From the NCBI GenBank assembly GCA_902470475.1, contig CABRGT010000026.1, positions 1 through 23,816 on the forward strand: a stretch of 23,816 nucleotides of DNA, in the 5' to 3' direction. The number at the start of each line of letters is the position of its first letter. Positions within the stretch are counted from its first letter, which is position 1. This document shows, piece after piece, positions 13,798-21,632 of this stretch. Source of the DNA: an uncultured Porphyromonadaceae bacterium (lineage in GTDB: Bacteria; Bacteroidota; Bacteroidia; Bacteroidales; Muribaculaceae). Under the pieces are notes generated by a model. It did no database searches. It was given only the letters and a program-made list of their open reading frames with translations, and was not told the origin of the DNA. Position numbers and translations under genes: made by a program.

Positions 13798-15090
13798 ATG
13801 ATTCAGAATGTGCACGACAACTGGGACAGAGAACATCTCTGGCACCCGTATACTTCCACCATAGATCCACTGCCTACCTATCTGGTCGACAGCGCCGAAG
13901 GTGCCATGATCACACTGGCCGACGGGCGGCGGCTGATCGACGGCATGTCGTCGTGGTGGTGCGTGATTCACGGTTATAATAATCCGCGGCTCAACGCGGC
14001 CGCCCGGGCCCAGCTCGACAGAATGAGCCATGTGATGTTCGGCGGTCTCACACACCGTCCGGCCATCGAGCTGGGTAAGATGCTGCTCGAAGTGGCCCCC
14101 CCCTCGATGCACAATATATTTTACGCCGACTCGGGATCGGTTGCCGTAGAGGTGGCCATGAAGATGGCTGTGCAGGCGGCTATCTCCGCGTCCGGATCGC
14201 ACGAAAAGACCAATTTCGCCACGATCCGCTCGGGCTATCACGGCGACACGTGGAATGCGATGAGCGTCTGCGATCCCGTCACCGGCATGCATGGTGCTTT
14301 CGGCCCGGCGCTCCCGGTGCGTTACTTCGTACCGCAGCCACGTTCCCGCTTCGGCGGCGAATGGGATCCGGCCGACATCGCACCGGTCGAGGAACTGTTC
14401 GCCGGGCATTCCGACGAGCTCGCGGCATTCATCCTCGAACCAATAGTGCAGGGTGCCGGAGGCATGTGGTTTTATCATCCCGAATACCTGCGTTGCCTGC
14501 GACAGCTGTGCGACCGCTACGGCATACTGTTGATTTTCGATGAGATAGCCACCGGCTTCTGGCGCACAGGCAAATTCTTCGCCTGGGAGCATGCGGGCGT
14601 TGAGCCGGACATCATGTGCATAGGCAAGGGCTTGACAGCCGGATACCTTACCATGAGTGCCGTGCTCACCACCCGGGAAGTAGCCGACACCATCTCGCGC
14701 GGCGAGGCCGGCGTATTGATGCACGGCCCCACGTTCATGGCCAATCCGCTGGCCTGCGCCATAGCCATCGAATCGCTGCGGATGCTGCGCGAACAGGATA
14801 TGGCAGCCCGGGTGGCCCGCCTCGAAAGCCGAATGAAGGACAGGCTCGCACCGGCGGCCGCGCTGCCGAACGTTACGGACGTGCGCGTGCTGGGCTCGAT
14901 CGGCGTGATCGAGGTAGATCGTCCCGTCGACGTAGGCGAGTTCCAGAAACGCTGCGTCGAGGCTGGGGTGTGGATCCGTCCGTTCGGCCGCAATGTCTAT
15001 ATCATGCCGCCATATGTGATCGGTGACGCCGCTCTTGACAAACTGATGACGGCCGCAGTCAGTCTCGTGGCCGGGATGCCCGAAAATTAA
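13798..15090 (+). CDS. bioA: Adenosylmethionine-8-amino-7-oxononanoate aminotransferase
   Basis: 430 aa, class III PLP aminotransferase making 7,8-diaminopelargonic acid from KAPA with S-adenosylmethionine as amino donor. The N-terminal LWHPYTS (14-20) is a BioA hallmark. YADSGSVAVEVA (109-120) lines the PLP phosphate site, LIFDEIATGF (245-254) carries PLP-binding Asp248, and CIGKGLTAGYL (274-284) carries the Schiff-base Lys277. THRPA (85-89) and GPTFMANPLACA near 303-314 also fit. It is the first gene of the biotin operon; bioF starts 13 bp after its stop. A GTG at codon 5 is a possible alternative start if a short leader is needed. Confidence 0.96.
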   Translation: MIQNVHDNWDREHLWHPYTSTIDPLPTYLVDSAEGAMITLADGRRLIDGMSSWWCVIHGYNNPRLNAAARAQLDRMSHVMFGGLTHRPAIELGKMLLEVAPPSMHNIFYADSGSVAVEVAMKMAVQAAISASGSHEKTNFATIRSGYHGDTWNAMSVCDPVTGMHGAFGPALPVRYFVPQPRSRFGGEWDPADIAPVEELFAGHSDELAAFILEPIVQGAGGMWFYHPEYLRCLRQLCDRYGILLIFDEIATGFWRTGKFFAWEHAGVEPDIMCIGKGLTAGYLTMSAVLTTREVADTISRGEAGVLMHGPTFMANPLACAIAIESLRMLREQDMAARVARLESRMKDRLAPAAALPNVTDVRVLGSIGVIEVDRPVDVGEFQKRCVEAGVWIRPFGRNVYIMPPYVIGDAALDKLMTAAVSLVAGMPEN

Positions 15091-15103
15091 GAATTACAGC
15101 CAT

Positions 15104-16132
15104 ATGAATGTCGAGAAAGAACTTGCGGGTCTGAAAGCTGCCGGCAATCTGCGGACCATACCGGCCGACTGGTCGGAGGATGCCGTAGTGGACCTGTCGG
15201 CCAACGACTATCTCGGCCTGGCCGGGGATATGGGGCTGCGCGAGCGGTTCCTGGCGGAGCACGATGCCCGCTCGCTGCTGATGACGGCTTCGGCCTCGCG
15301 GCTGCTGGCCTCGCGCCAGCGCTCGTTCGACGCTCTGGAGCGCCTACTCGCCGACAGCTACGGCTCGCCCGTGTTGCTTTTCAACAGCGGCTATCACGCC
15401 AACACCGGCCTTGTATCGGCCCTCGGTTCGGCTCCGTCGACGCTCATAATAGCCGATAAGCTCGTGCATGCCAGCATCATCGACGGCATACGTCTCGCCG
15501 GCGCGCCTTTCGAGCGTTTCCGTCACAACGACCTTGCCCATCTCACCCGTCTGCTCGAAAAGCACGCGTCGTCCTACGCCGGCGTACTCGTCATCGTGGA
15601 GAGTGTCTACAGCATGGATGGCGACAGCGCGCCTCTGGCGGAGATCGCCGGGCTGCGCCGCCACTATCCCAATATCATGCTCTATGTCGACGAGGCCCAT
15701 GCCGTCGGCGCACTCGGCCCCGGCGGCCTCGGACTGTGCGCGGAGCTGGATCTGCTCGGACAGACCGACGTGCTCGTCGGTACTCTGGGCAAGGCCCTGG
15801 CCTCGTCGGGAGCCTTCGCCGTGCTGCGCGGACGCCTGCGCGAATACATGGTGAACCGTGCTCGCTCGCTGATCTTCTCCACGGCTCTGCCGCCTGCGTG
15901 CGCCGACTGGTCTGCGCTGACGTGGCGCCGCTCGCTTGAGGCCGACGACCTGCGCGAGAAACTTCGCGGACTCGCCGCTGAACTTGCGGCCGCAGTCCCC
16001 GGAGAGGCTGCCGCTTCGCACATCCGCCCGCTTGTCGTGGGCGATCCGCGCCGTGCCGCCGAACTTTCCGCCGATCTGCTCACCGAAGGCTTCAAGGTGC
16101 TTCCGATCCGCACTCCGAGATCAAGTACATGA
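15104..16132 (+). CDS. bioF: 8-amino-7-oxononanoate synthase, prematurely terminated
   Basis: 342 aa as readable. This is a fold-type I PLP enzyme condensing pimeloyl-ACP (or CoA) with L-alanine to KAPA. SANDYLGLA (32-40), FNSGYHANTG (93-102), the PLP-contacting VDEAHAVG (195-202, Asp196 and His199) and the Schiff-base GTLGKALASSG (226-236, Lys230) are intact. At IRTP the reading runs into four foreign codons and TGA at 16130-16132. The expected continuation, TVPPGTERLRFSLSA, resumes 54 bp later in the same frame. About 35 C-terminal residues are therefore lost from this product. Activity is doubtful, because the missing block is conserved in the family. Causes could be a strain mutation, an assembly error or an unusual decoding event. 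Confidence 0.85.
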   Translation: MNVEKELAGLKAAGNLRTIPADWSEDAVVDLSANDYLGLAGDMGLRERFLAEHDARSLLMTASASRLLASRQRSFDALERLLADSYGSPVLLFNSGYHANTGLVSALGSAPSTLIIADKLVHASIIDGIRLAGAPFERFRHNDLAHLTRLLEKHASSYAGVLVIVESVYSMDGDSAPLAEIAGLRRHYPNIMLYVDEAHAVGALGPGGLGLCAELDLLGQTDVLVGTLGKALASSGAFAVLRGRLREYMVNRARSLIFSTALPPACADWSALTWRRSLEADDLREKLRGLAAELAAAVPGEAAASHIRPLVVGDPRRAAELSADLLTEGFKVLPIRTPRSST

Positions 16133-16172
16133 ATGTGCCCGGCTTCAAGGTCGCTTCCGATCCGCACTCCGA
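16099..16172 (+). repeat. 54-bp insertion/partial duplication inside bioF
   Basis: A perfect 20-bp repeat occurs at 16099-16118 and 16153-16172. It is preceded in both places by GGCTTCAAGGT (16088-16098 and 16141-16151), with one extra C in the second copy. Between the copies lie 22 bp of sequence (16119-16140) without counterpart. The net insertion is 54 bp, so the frame is kept but the TGA at 16130 is introduced. Confidence 0.85.
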
Positions 16173-16276
16173 CCGTACCTCCGGGGACGGAGCGCCTGCG
16201 TTTCTCACTCTCGGCCGCTTTGGATCCGGCCGACATCCGACGTCTGGGCCGCGTACTGGCCTCGCACGGCCTATGA
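16133..16276 (+). pseudogene. bioF: Detached C-terminal end of bioF
   Basis: In the bioF frame the sequence after the insertion reads IRTPTVPPGTERLRFSLSAALDPADIRRLG and ends at TGA 16274-16276. This is the canonical BioF C-terminus. Its stop overlaps the ATG of the bioG/bioC gene (ATGA), the junction type used throughout this window, so the ancestral bioF ran from 15104 to 16276 without the insertion, about 372 aa. Confidence 0.85.
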
Positions 16277-17658
16277 AGTGGCGGCTGACGAGCGATACGG
16301 GGTCGGACCGCCTTCTGCTCATTTTCGCAGGGTGGGGGATGGATGCCGGCGTCTTCGCCGGAATCACCCGTCCGGGCTACGACGTGATGGTGGTGTGGGA
16401 CTACCGTTCGTTCTATATCGACTGGAGCTGCACCGACCGCTACTGCGAGATATGCCTGCTGGCATGGTCGCTCGGTGTATACGCAGCCTCGCAGACCACT
16501 CATGCCATCGACTACAAGATAACGCGCCGCGTGGCCGTCAACGGTACGCCCGAACCGATCCACGACCGCTTCGGCATACCCGAAGCCACCTATGCGGGCA
16601 CACTCGAAGCCCTGTCGGAGCGTACTCTTGGCAAATTTTACCGACGCATGTGCGCCACACGCGAGGATTTCGCCCGTTTCGAGGAGGTAATGCCCTCGCG
16701 CCCCGTCGGCGAGCTTGCCGACGAACTGCGGGCCGTGGCCGACCGTCTGCTGCTGAGTGTGCCGTCTTCGGCGCGCTGGGATGTGGCGGTGGTCAGTATC
16801 GACGACCGCATTTTTCCGCCGCATAACCAGCGGCGAGCCTGGGCTGCAGCCGGTGTACCTGTCGAGGCGGTCCGCAGCGGCCATTTCCCTGATTTCCGCA
16901 GTATCGTAAGCCATCATTTCGTCGACAAGCGCCGCATGCGCTCGCGCTTCGACGCAGGAATGGCCACATACGGCGACAACGCTCCGGTGCAGACTCAGGT
17001 CATTGAAGAGCTGATTGTCATGGTCCGCTCCGCAGGTCTCGTGCGCCGCCTGGGCATGGAGCCGCTGTCGATACTCGAGATCGGCAGCGGGAGCGGCATG
17101 CTCTCGCGCCGGATCGTGGAACTGGCGCCCCGGGCCTCACTGACGCTGTGGGATCTGGCGGCCGGACGTCCCGAGGGCATCCCGGAGCCGGTCCGCTTTG
17201 TCAGCTGCGATGCCGAGCTGCAGATAGCCTCTCTGGAGCCCGGGTCGCTCGATTTCATCTTCTCGTCGTCGACGATGCAATGGTTCAACTCGCCCGACCG
17301 CTTTCTGGCCGGATGCGCCCGCGCCCTGCGGCCGGGCGGCTATGCGTTGCTCACCACCTATGTGCGCGGCAACATGCACGAGATTTCCGACATCACCGGC
17401 GTGTCGCTGCCGCTGCTCGATCCTGCCGGTCTGCTCGCCATGGCTTCAGCCCGGTTCACTGTGGTCGACTACTGCCATTTCGAGCGTGATCTTGACTTCG
17501 GCTCGCCGGTCGAAGTGCTCCGTCACCTGCGGCTCACCGGGGTCGACTCGCTCGGCACCGATAATCCCATGCGGCTTGTGCGCCGCTATCCGATGATGCT
17601 CGACGGACGGTATCATCTCACCTACCGTCCCATGATCATAATTCTTCAGAAGCAATGA
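16273..17658 (+). CDS. bioGC: BioG-BioC fusion: pimeloyl-ACP methyl esterase and malonyl-ACP O-methyltransferase
   Basis: 461 aa with two domains. Residues 1-~218 are a DUF452/BioG-type alpha/beta hydrolase: LLLIFAGWGMD (14-24), nucleophile Ser66 in AWSLG, probable Asp177 or Asp178 and His204 in SGHFPDF. Residues ~220-461 are a BioC-type SAM methyltransferase: FDAGMATYGDNAPVQ (227-241), motif I LEIGSGSG (268-275), DFIFSSSTMQWF and LRPGGYALLTTY. BioC methylates malonyl-ACP so it can be extended to pimeloyl-ACP methyl ester; BioG removes the methyl group. The fusion supplies the entry and exit steps of pimelate synthesis. The frame is open back to 16129, but that stretch translates the bioF end and insertion; the ATG at 16273 overlaps the ancestral bioF stop. 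bioD follows with an ATGA overlap. Confidence 0.9.
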   Translation: MKWRLTSDTGSDRLLLIFAGWGMDAGVFAGITRPGYDVMVVWDYRSFYIDWSCTDRYCEICLLAWSLGVYAASQTTHAIDYKITRRVAVNGTPEPIHDRFGIPEATYAGTLEALSERTLGKFYRRMCATREDFARFEEVMPSRPVGELADELRAVADRLLLSVPSSARWDVAVVSIDDRIFPPHNQRRAWAAAGVPVEAVRSGHFPDFRSIVSHHFVDKRRMRSRFDAGMATYGDNAPVQTQVIEELIVMVRSAGLVRRLGMEPLSILEIGSGSGMLSRRIVELAPRASLTLWDLAAGRPEGIPEPVRFVSCDAELQIASLEPGSLDFIFSSSTMQWFNSPDRFLAGCARALRPGGYALLTTYVRGNMHEISDITGVSLPLLDPAGLLAMASARFTVVDYCHFERDLDFGSPVEVLRHLRLTGVDSLGTDNPMRLVRRYPMMLDGRYHLTYRPMIIILQKQ

Positions 17659-18299
17659 GCAAAGTATTCTTTCTGTCAGGCATCGATACGGACGCCGGCA
17701 AGACCTACGCCACCGCCTATCTGGCCCGCATGTTTATGGACAAGGGACTCAAGGTGGCCACTCAGAAGTTTATCCAGACCGGCTGTCGCGAATTTTCCGA
17801 GGACATCGAGGCGCACCGCCGTCTGCTTGGCACCGGACCGCTGCCCGAGGACCTCGACCACACCACCGCCCCGGTCATATTCTCTTATCCGGCATCGGCG
17901 CAGCTTGCCGCCCGCATCGACGGCCGCGAGATAGACCTCGGCACCATCGACAGGTCAACATCCATTCTTGCCGGACGCTACGATGTGGTTATCGTCGAGG
18001 GCGCTGGCGGCCTCATGGTACCGATTACCGACGAATTTCTCACCATCGATTATATAGCCTCGCGCAAGCTCCCCGTAGTGCTTGTCACCAACGGCGTCCT
18101 GGGTTCGATCAACCACACGCTTCTGTCGCTTGAGGCAATCGCCTCGCGCGGCATCGAACTCGCCGCCGTCATCTACAACAAACATTTCGACACCGATGCG
18201 GTAATCGCCGCCGACACCCTCGGCTTCATCCGCCGTCACCTCGCCCGCCGCTTCCCCGCCGCCGAGCTGATCGAGATGCCCGGCTTCATCGCGAAGTGA
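17655..18299 (+). CDS. bioD: Dethiobiotin synthase
   Basis: 214 aa P-loop enzyme that closes the ureido ring of dethiobiotin from diaminopelargonate, CO2 and ATP. GIDTDAGKT (9-17) is the nucleotide-binding loop; VEGAGGLMVPI is the conserved glycine-rich motif that follows the second acidic residue; and PVVLVTNGVLGSINHTLLSLEA matches the family. Length is normal. It is the last gene of the biotin operon, overlapping bioGC by ATGA. bioB, needed for the final step, is not in the window. Confidence 0.95.
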   Translation: MSKVFFLSGIDTDAGKTYATAYLARMFMDKGLKVATQKFIQTGCREFSEDIEAHRRLLGTGPLPEDLDHTTAPVIFSYPASAQLAARIDGREIDLGTIDRSTSILAGRYDVVIVEGAGGLMVPITDEFLTIDYIASRKLPVVLVTNGVLGSINHTLLSLEAIASRGIELAAVIYNKHFDTDAVIAADTLGFIRRHLARRFPAAELIEMPGFIAK

Positions 18300-18300
18300 C

Positions 18301-18332
18301 AAAAAAACGGCGGCGCCGAGGAGGCGTCGCCG
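18301..18332 (-). terminator. Terminator of tRNA-Arg
   Basis: On the minus strand a 10-bp GC stem (arms 18323-18332 and 18308-18317, one G-T pair, 5-nt loop) is followed by seven T (18307-18301). It lies 5 bp after the tRNA 3' end. Read on the plus strand it is a hairpin just after bioD but without a T run, so it serves bioD poorly. Confidence 0.88.
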
Positions 18333-18337
18333 AAGTG

Positions 18338-18409
18338 TACCCCCGAGGAGAATCGAACTCCTATTTAACGTTTAGGAAACGCTTGTTCTATCCGTTGAAC
18401 TACAGGGGC
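18338..18409 (-). tRNA. tRNA-Arg (CCT anticodon)
   Basis: 72 nt, with acceptor GCCCCTG/CGGGGGT, D arm GTTC/GAAC, anticodon stem AGCGT/ACGTT with loop TTCCTAA, and T arm AGGAG-TTCGATT-CTCCT. CCA is not encoded. It reads AGG codons. Confidence 0.93.
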
Positions 18410-18426
18410 GGGTGAATTCGGATATG

Positions 18427-18434
18427 CAAAGTTA
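18427..18434 (-). promoter_or_regulatory. -7 box of tRNA-Arg
   Basis: The minus strand reads TAACTTTG, 17 bp before the tRNA 5' end. Its first three bases are also the TAA stop codon of the upstream glycosyltransferase gene. No clear TTG lies at the expected -33 distance. Confidence 0.6.
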
Positions 18435-19256
18435 GCGATTTTTTTGCGTCTGCCGAAAGTTTTCGGCATAAAAACGCCGTCCGGTCAGCATTTGGCTCAG
18501 GGCGCGCCCCGGTGCGGCCTGTCGCCGCAGACTCAGCCGCAGGGCTTTGAGTGCGATCCGTGCGATGGCTGTGATGGGATAGGCGGCTACGATGTAGAAG
18601 CCGAATGAGCGCAGCTGGCCGTCGGGCAGCGCTGCGCGTGCGGCGTGGGGCGTCGGGCCGTGGCGACCTATGATGATCGGCTCGAAGCGGCAGCAGGCTC
18701 CGGAGCGCCGTGCCTGAAGCAGGAAGTATTCGTCTTCGCCCGAGGTGACCGGCTCGGTGCCGGGACCGATCAGCGGTTCGAAAAGCAGCCCGGCAAGGGC
18801 GCCGCGACGTCGGAAAGCCAGTTCGACGGTGCCGCACCACAGGCCGCGTGGCATGCGCCCGGTGATGTCGCAAGCGGCGGCGGGGTAGGGCTTGGCCGGA
18901 TGCCCTCCGGCATCGGCGTATCCGCACATTATCAGGTCGGCTTCGGGATGGTCGCTGAACGCGCCGATGAGTGCCCGCAGGGCGTCGGCATCATAGGCCA
19001 TGTCGTCATCAGCATTCAGGATGATGTCGGCCCGGCAGTGGGCTATGGCGTTGTTGCGGTTGGCCGACAGGCCCCGGGCGTCGGTGCGGACGACGGTAAT
19101 GTCTTCCCGCGCGTCGATTCCGGGCGGTACAGGAGCGCCGTCGTGCTGCTGCCACGATATGACGTAGCGGACGCCTTCGACACGCGGCAGCTGCGCGGGA
19201 TCGAGCCGGAGCAGTGCGTCGGGACGCCAGGTAGCCATTGCCACGTCGAGAGTCAT
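18432..19256 (-). CDS. Family 2-like glycosyltransferase
   Basis: 274 aa. The N-terminal MTLDVAMATWRPDALLRL starts the Rossmann-like GT-A fold; RGLSANRNNAI (61-71) and the metal- and nucleotide-binding NADDDM (81-86) are typical of GT2, and SGEDEYFL (172-179) supplies the acidic ED motif. The C-terminal part has a hydrophobic segment (FGFYIVAAYPITAIARIAL) that may touch the membrane. The longer start at 19271 is possible, but the ATG at 19256 forms an ATGA with the upstream gene's stop and is preferred. It probably adds a sugar to a surface glycan; donor and acceptor are unknown. The tRNA-Arg gene follows directly on the same strand. Confidence 0.85.
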   Translation of the reverse strand: MTLDVAMATWRPDALLRLDPAQLPRVEGVRYVISWQQHDGAPVPPGIDAREDITVVRTDARGLSANRNNAIAHCRADIILNADDDMAYDADALRALIGAFSDHPEADLIMCGYADAGGHPAKPYPAAACDITGRMPRGLWCGTVELAFRRRGALAGLLFEPLIGPGTEPVTSGEDEYFLLQARRSGACCRFEPIIIGRHGPTPHAARAALPDGQLRSFGFYIVAAYPITAIARIALKALRLSLRRQAAPGRALSQMLTGRRFYAENFRQTQKNR

Positions 19257-20386
19257 AGGCGTGAGGTCCATGCATTGAGGAAGCGGCGTGCCACTATGGC
19301 GCCGTCGTTGTGTTCTGTGACAAAGCGGCGCGAGGCCACTCCGATATCGCGTAGACGGTCGCGGTGTTCGACCAGCCGGCTGAGAGTCTCGACTAAGGCG
19401 TCGAGTGTCAGCGGCGCGTTGACTATAGGTCGGTTGTCCTTCTCGCCGATGAAGTCGTAGAATTCCGGTTCACCGCCGCTGACTGTGACCAGGCCGCGGG
19501 CCATGGCGAGCATGGCGTTGGTGGCCGGCGAGTAGCTGTAGATCTGGTCGAGAACCACGTGGCTGCCTTTCATGCGGCCCACATACTCACCGTAGGGTAC
19601 ATTCTCGACGATAGTCAGGCGGCAGCGCCCCGGATGGCGGGCGCAGACAGCCCGTGCGGCGTCCTCGAGCAGGCCGGTGCCTTTCTCGGCCAGCCGGCCG
19701 AGATGCCGTCCGAGGAAAAACTCCACGCATTCAGGATTTTCGGGGATGGTGTATTGCTCCATCGATGCAGTGTCGATGGGAATGCCTCCGTAGCTCACGC
19801 GGTCGCCGCCAATGAAACGGGCGGCCGCCACGTGGTATTCATAGAGCGCCGACACTACGCCGTCGACGCGGGTGTAGACATATTCGTCGAAGCTGCGGAC
19901 GGCCGGGTCGAGCCACGCGCGGATCGAGGCCGGGTCTTCCAGCGCGTAGGGCGCGGGGCGCGCGCCTACGCGGTATTCGTTGTAGTGCAGCGGCGATGAC
20001 GGATCCAGAGCCTCGGCTAGATATACGGCGTCCGTGCCTGCGGCGGTGAGGAATACCGAGCGGTTCTCGCCGCGGAGGCGGTCGAAGAAATATCGCAGCA
20101 GCCGTGGTTTGAGGGCCAGGAAGTGCGGATTCTGCAGCGCCACGATGTCATAGCCCCGCATCGAGGCGTGCAGTGTGTGGCAGCAGCGCCAGGCCAGCCG
20201 CAGGCCCCCGAGCTTGCCTGGGCGCCGGCTCAGGTCGATGTCGCGCTCGGTGCTCTGGAAGCCCGATCCCGACGACATCAGCGTCACATCGTGCCCCATG
20301 GCCCGCAGCGAGCGGGCGAGCTGGTTGTGCATGTTGCTGTAGTCGCCGATAAGCAGGATGCGGTATGTGTGTGCGGCGTTGCTCAT
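19253..20386 (-). CDS. Glycosyltransferase, GT4-like (GT-B fold)
   Basis: 377 aa. The N-terminus RILLIGDYSNMHNQLARSLRAMGHDVTLMSSG is the first Rossmann domain of a GT-B enzyme, with the usual glycine loop and a second strand pattern. The C-terminal half contains a weak sugar-nucleotide region (EKGTGLLEDAARAV, SYSPATNAMLAMARGLVTVSGGEPEF) where the E-x7-E motif of GT4 is only loosely kept. The ending HRDRLRDIGVASRRFVTEHND is typical of the family. It has its own promoter 8 bp upstream and its stop overlaps the next glycosyltransferase. Role in surface polysaccharide synthesis is inferred from fold and neighbours. Confidence 0.82.
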   Translation of the reverse strand: MSNAAHTYRILLIGDYSNMHNQLARSLRAMGHDVTLMSSGSGFQSTERDIDLSRRPGKLGGLRLAWRCCHTLHASMRGYDIVALQNPHFLALKPRLLRYFFDRLRGENRSVFLTAAGTDAVYLAEALDPSSPLHYNEYRVGARPAPYALEDPASIRAWLDPAVRSFDEYVYTRVDGVVSALYEYHVAAARFIGGDRVSYGGIPIDTASMEQYTIPENPECVEFFLGRHLGRLAEKGTGLLEDAARAVCARHPGRCRLTIVENVPYGEYVGRMKGSHVVLDQIYSYSPATNAMLAMARGLVTVSGGEPEFYDFIGEKDNRPIVNAPLTLDALVETLSRLVEHRDRLRDIGVASRRFVTEHNDGAIVARRFLNAWTSRL

Positions 20387-20394
20387 AATATCTG

Positions 20395-20425
20395 CAAAGA
20401 TACGCCAAAAGTGCGGGATCTACAA
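20395..20425 (-). promoter_or_regulatory. Promoter inside the end of the upstream glycosyltransferase gene
   Basis: On the minus strand TTG (20425-20423), a 20-bp spacer and TATCTTTG (20402-20395) form a full consensus promoter, 8 bp before the ATG at 20386. The -33 element lies within the last codons of the upstream gene. The two downstream glycosyltransferases could thus be expressed separately. Confidence 0.7.
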
Positions 20426-21622
20426 GCCCGCAGCCAGCGATTCGTACAGATCTATGTATTTCGAGAAATTGACGGCGCGGTCGAAGCGGGCGGCCACATT
20501 GGCGCGGCAGGCTTCGGGGCTGAAACGGCGCGTATCGGCGACCACGGCTTCGACGGCACGGGCTATGGCAGCTACATCTCCGGCGCCGACGGCTATGCCA
20601 GTGTCGTGAGCGATGGTCTCGGGGCATCCGCCCACGGCGTACATCACCACAGGTGTGCCGCAGGCCTGGGCTTCGAGCGACACCATGCCGAGCGTCTCGC
20701 CGTGCGACAGGCTCACCAGCACCGATGCCTCGGCGTAGTGGCGGCGCAGTTCGTCGATGCTGCCCACGCGTCCGATGCCTTCGATTCCCTCGGGCAGAGC
20801 TGCCGCCTGACGGCGCGACAGTCCGATAAGGCGCATGCGCCATCTGTCGGGGAGGAGCCGCCGCAGCTCGATGAAGTCGGCGAGCCCCTTGCGTTCGTCC
20901 CACTTGTATGCGACGCCGAGTGCGAGCGGCCGTCCGGATACTTCCGGGCGGCTTATCGCCGGGATGTCGATGCCGTTGGTGATCACTGTCGCCGGATAGC
21001 TGCCAAGAATTGAGCCCGGCAGGCAGTCGGCCACCCATTGCGACACGGCCACGATATGGAGCCTGTCAAGACCGACGAACGATTCTTTTTTGGTCCTGAA
21101 GTTGGCTGCCGCGCGGCCTTTGAACCAGCAGCCCGGATATGAGTCCGTGCGGGTGCAGTCCACGCAGCCGCGGGCGAGGCCCGCGCATCCGCCTGCATCG
21201 AAGAATGCACAGTGGCCCGTCAGCGGCCACAGGTCGTGAAGAGTCCATGTCACCGGGATGCGGCTTTCTCGCAGGTAGCTGAAAAGCAGCGGATAATGTA
21301 GAAAATAGCCGTGTATGTTGTGAAGCTGTATCACGTCGGGCCGCAGATCCTTTATCAAGGCGATCAGTCGCCGCGTCGGGCCGGCCGAATGGAGGCCGTG
21401 GCGGTCCGCCACACGTGTCATGGCACCATGCCATGACACGGAAAATATCGATACCAGTCTATGCCGGGTCGCCGGGTCGAAATCGTCGGCTACAGGCCCT
21501 GGCCGTCCGTAGGCCATGTGGCACTCCCAGCCGGCCGCTGTGGCGAGACGGTCGATCTCGTCGGCTATCAGTCCGGGCGCGGTGCGCCCTACGGTGGTAT
21601 TGATCTGCAGCAGCCGTTTCAT
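20420..21622 (-). CDS. Family 4 glycosyltransferase
   Basis: 400 aa, GT-B fold. The N-terminal domain has LLQINTTVGRTAPGLIADEI, DVIQLHNIHGYF (96-107) and TWTLHDLWPLTGHC (125-138), followed by a cysteine-rich stretch (Cys138, 146, 153, 156, 165) common in WcaL-like enzymes. The C-terminal domain shows GVAYKWDERKGL (236-247) and the catalytic E-x7-E motif, Glu309 and Glu317, in HGETLGMVSLEAQACGTP. An earlier start at 21709 exists but lies inside the flavodiiron gene; the ATG at 21622, 10 bp after that gene, gives the normal N-terminus. It retains the anomeric configuration of the donor; sugar and acceptor are unknown. Confidence 0.92.
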   Translation of the reverse strand: MKRLLQINTTVGRTAPGLIADEIDRLATAAGWECHMAYGRPGPVADDFDPATRHRLVSIFSVSWHGAMTRVADRHGLHSAGPTRRLIALIKDLRPDVIQLHNIHGYFLHYPLLFSYLRESRIPVTWTLHDLWPLTGHCAFFDAGGCAGLARGCVDCTRTDSYPGCWFKGRAAANFRTKKESFVGLDRLHIVAVSQWVADCLPGSILGSYPATVITNGIDIPAISRPEVSGRPLALGVAYKWDERKGLADFIELRRLLPDRWRMRLIGLSRRQAAALPEGIEGIGRVGSIDELRRHYAEASVLVSLSHGETLGMVSLEAQACGTPVVMYAVGGCPETIAHDTGIAVGAGDVAAIARAVEAVVADTRRFSPEACRANVAARFDRAVNFSKYIDLYESLAAGL

Positions 21623-21632
21623 ATTATCTGAT

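Noticed and set aside
16129..16272. Upstream extension of the bioGC frame to the ATG at 16129
   Set aside because: This segment is the bioF insertion and C-terminus read in the wrong frame; the ATG at 16273 gives the conserved N-terminus and ATGA junction.
15682..16917. Minus-strand open frame of 411 codons opposite bioF and bioGC
   Set aside because: Low-complexity Arg/Ser-rich translation, antisense to the biotin genes.
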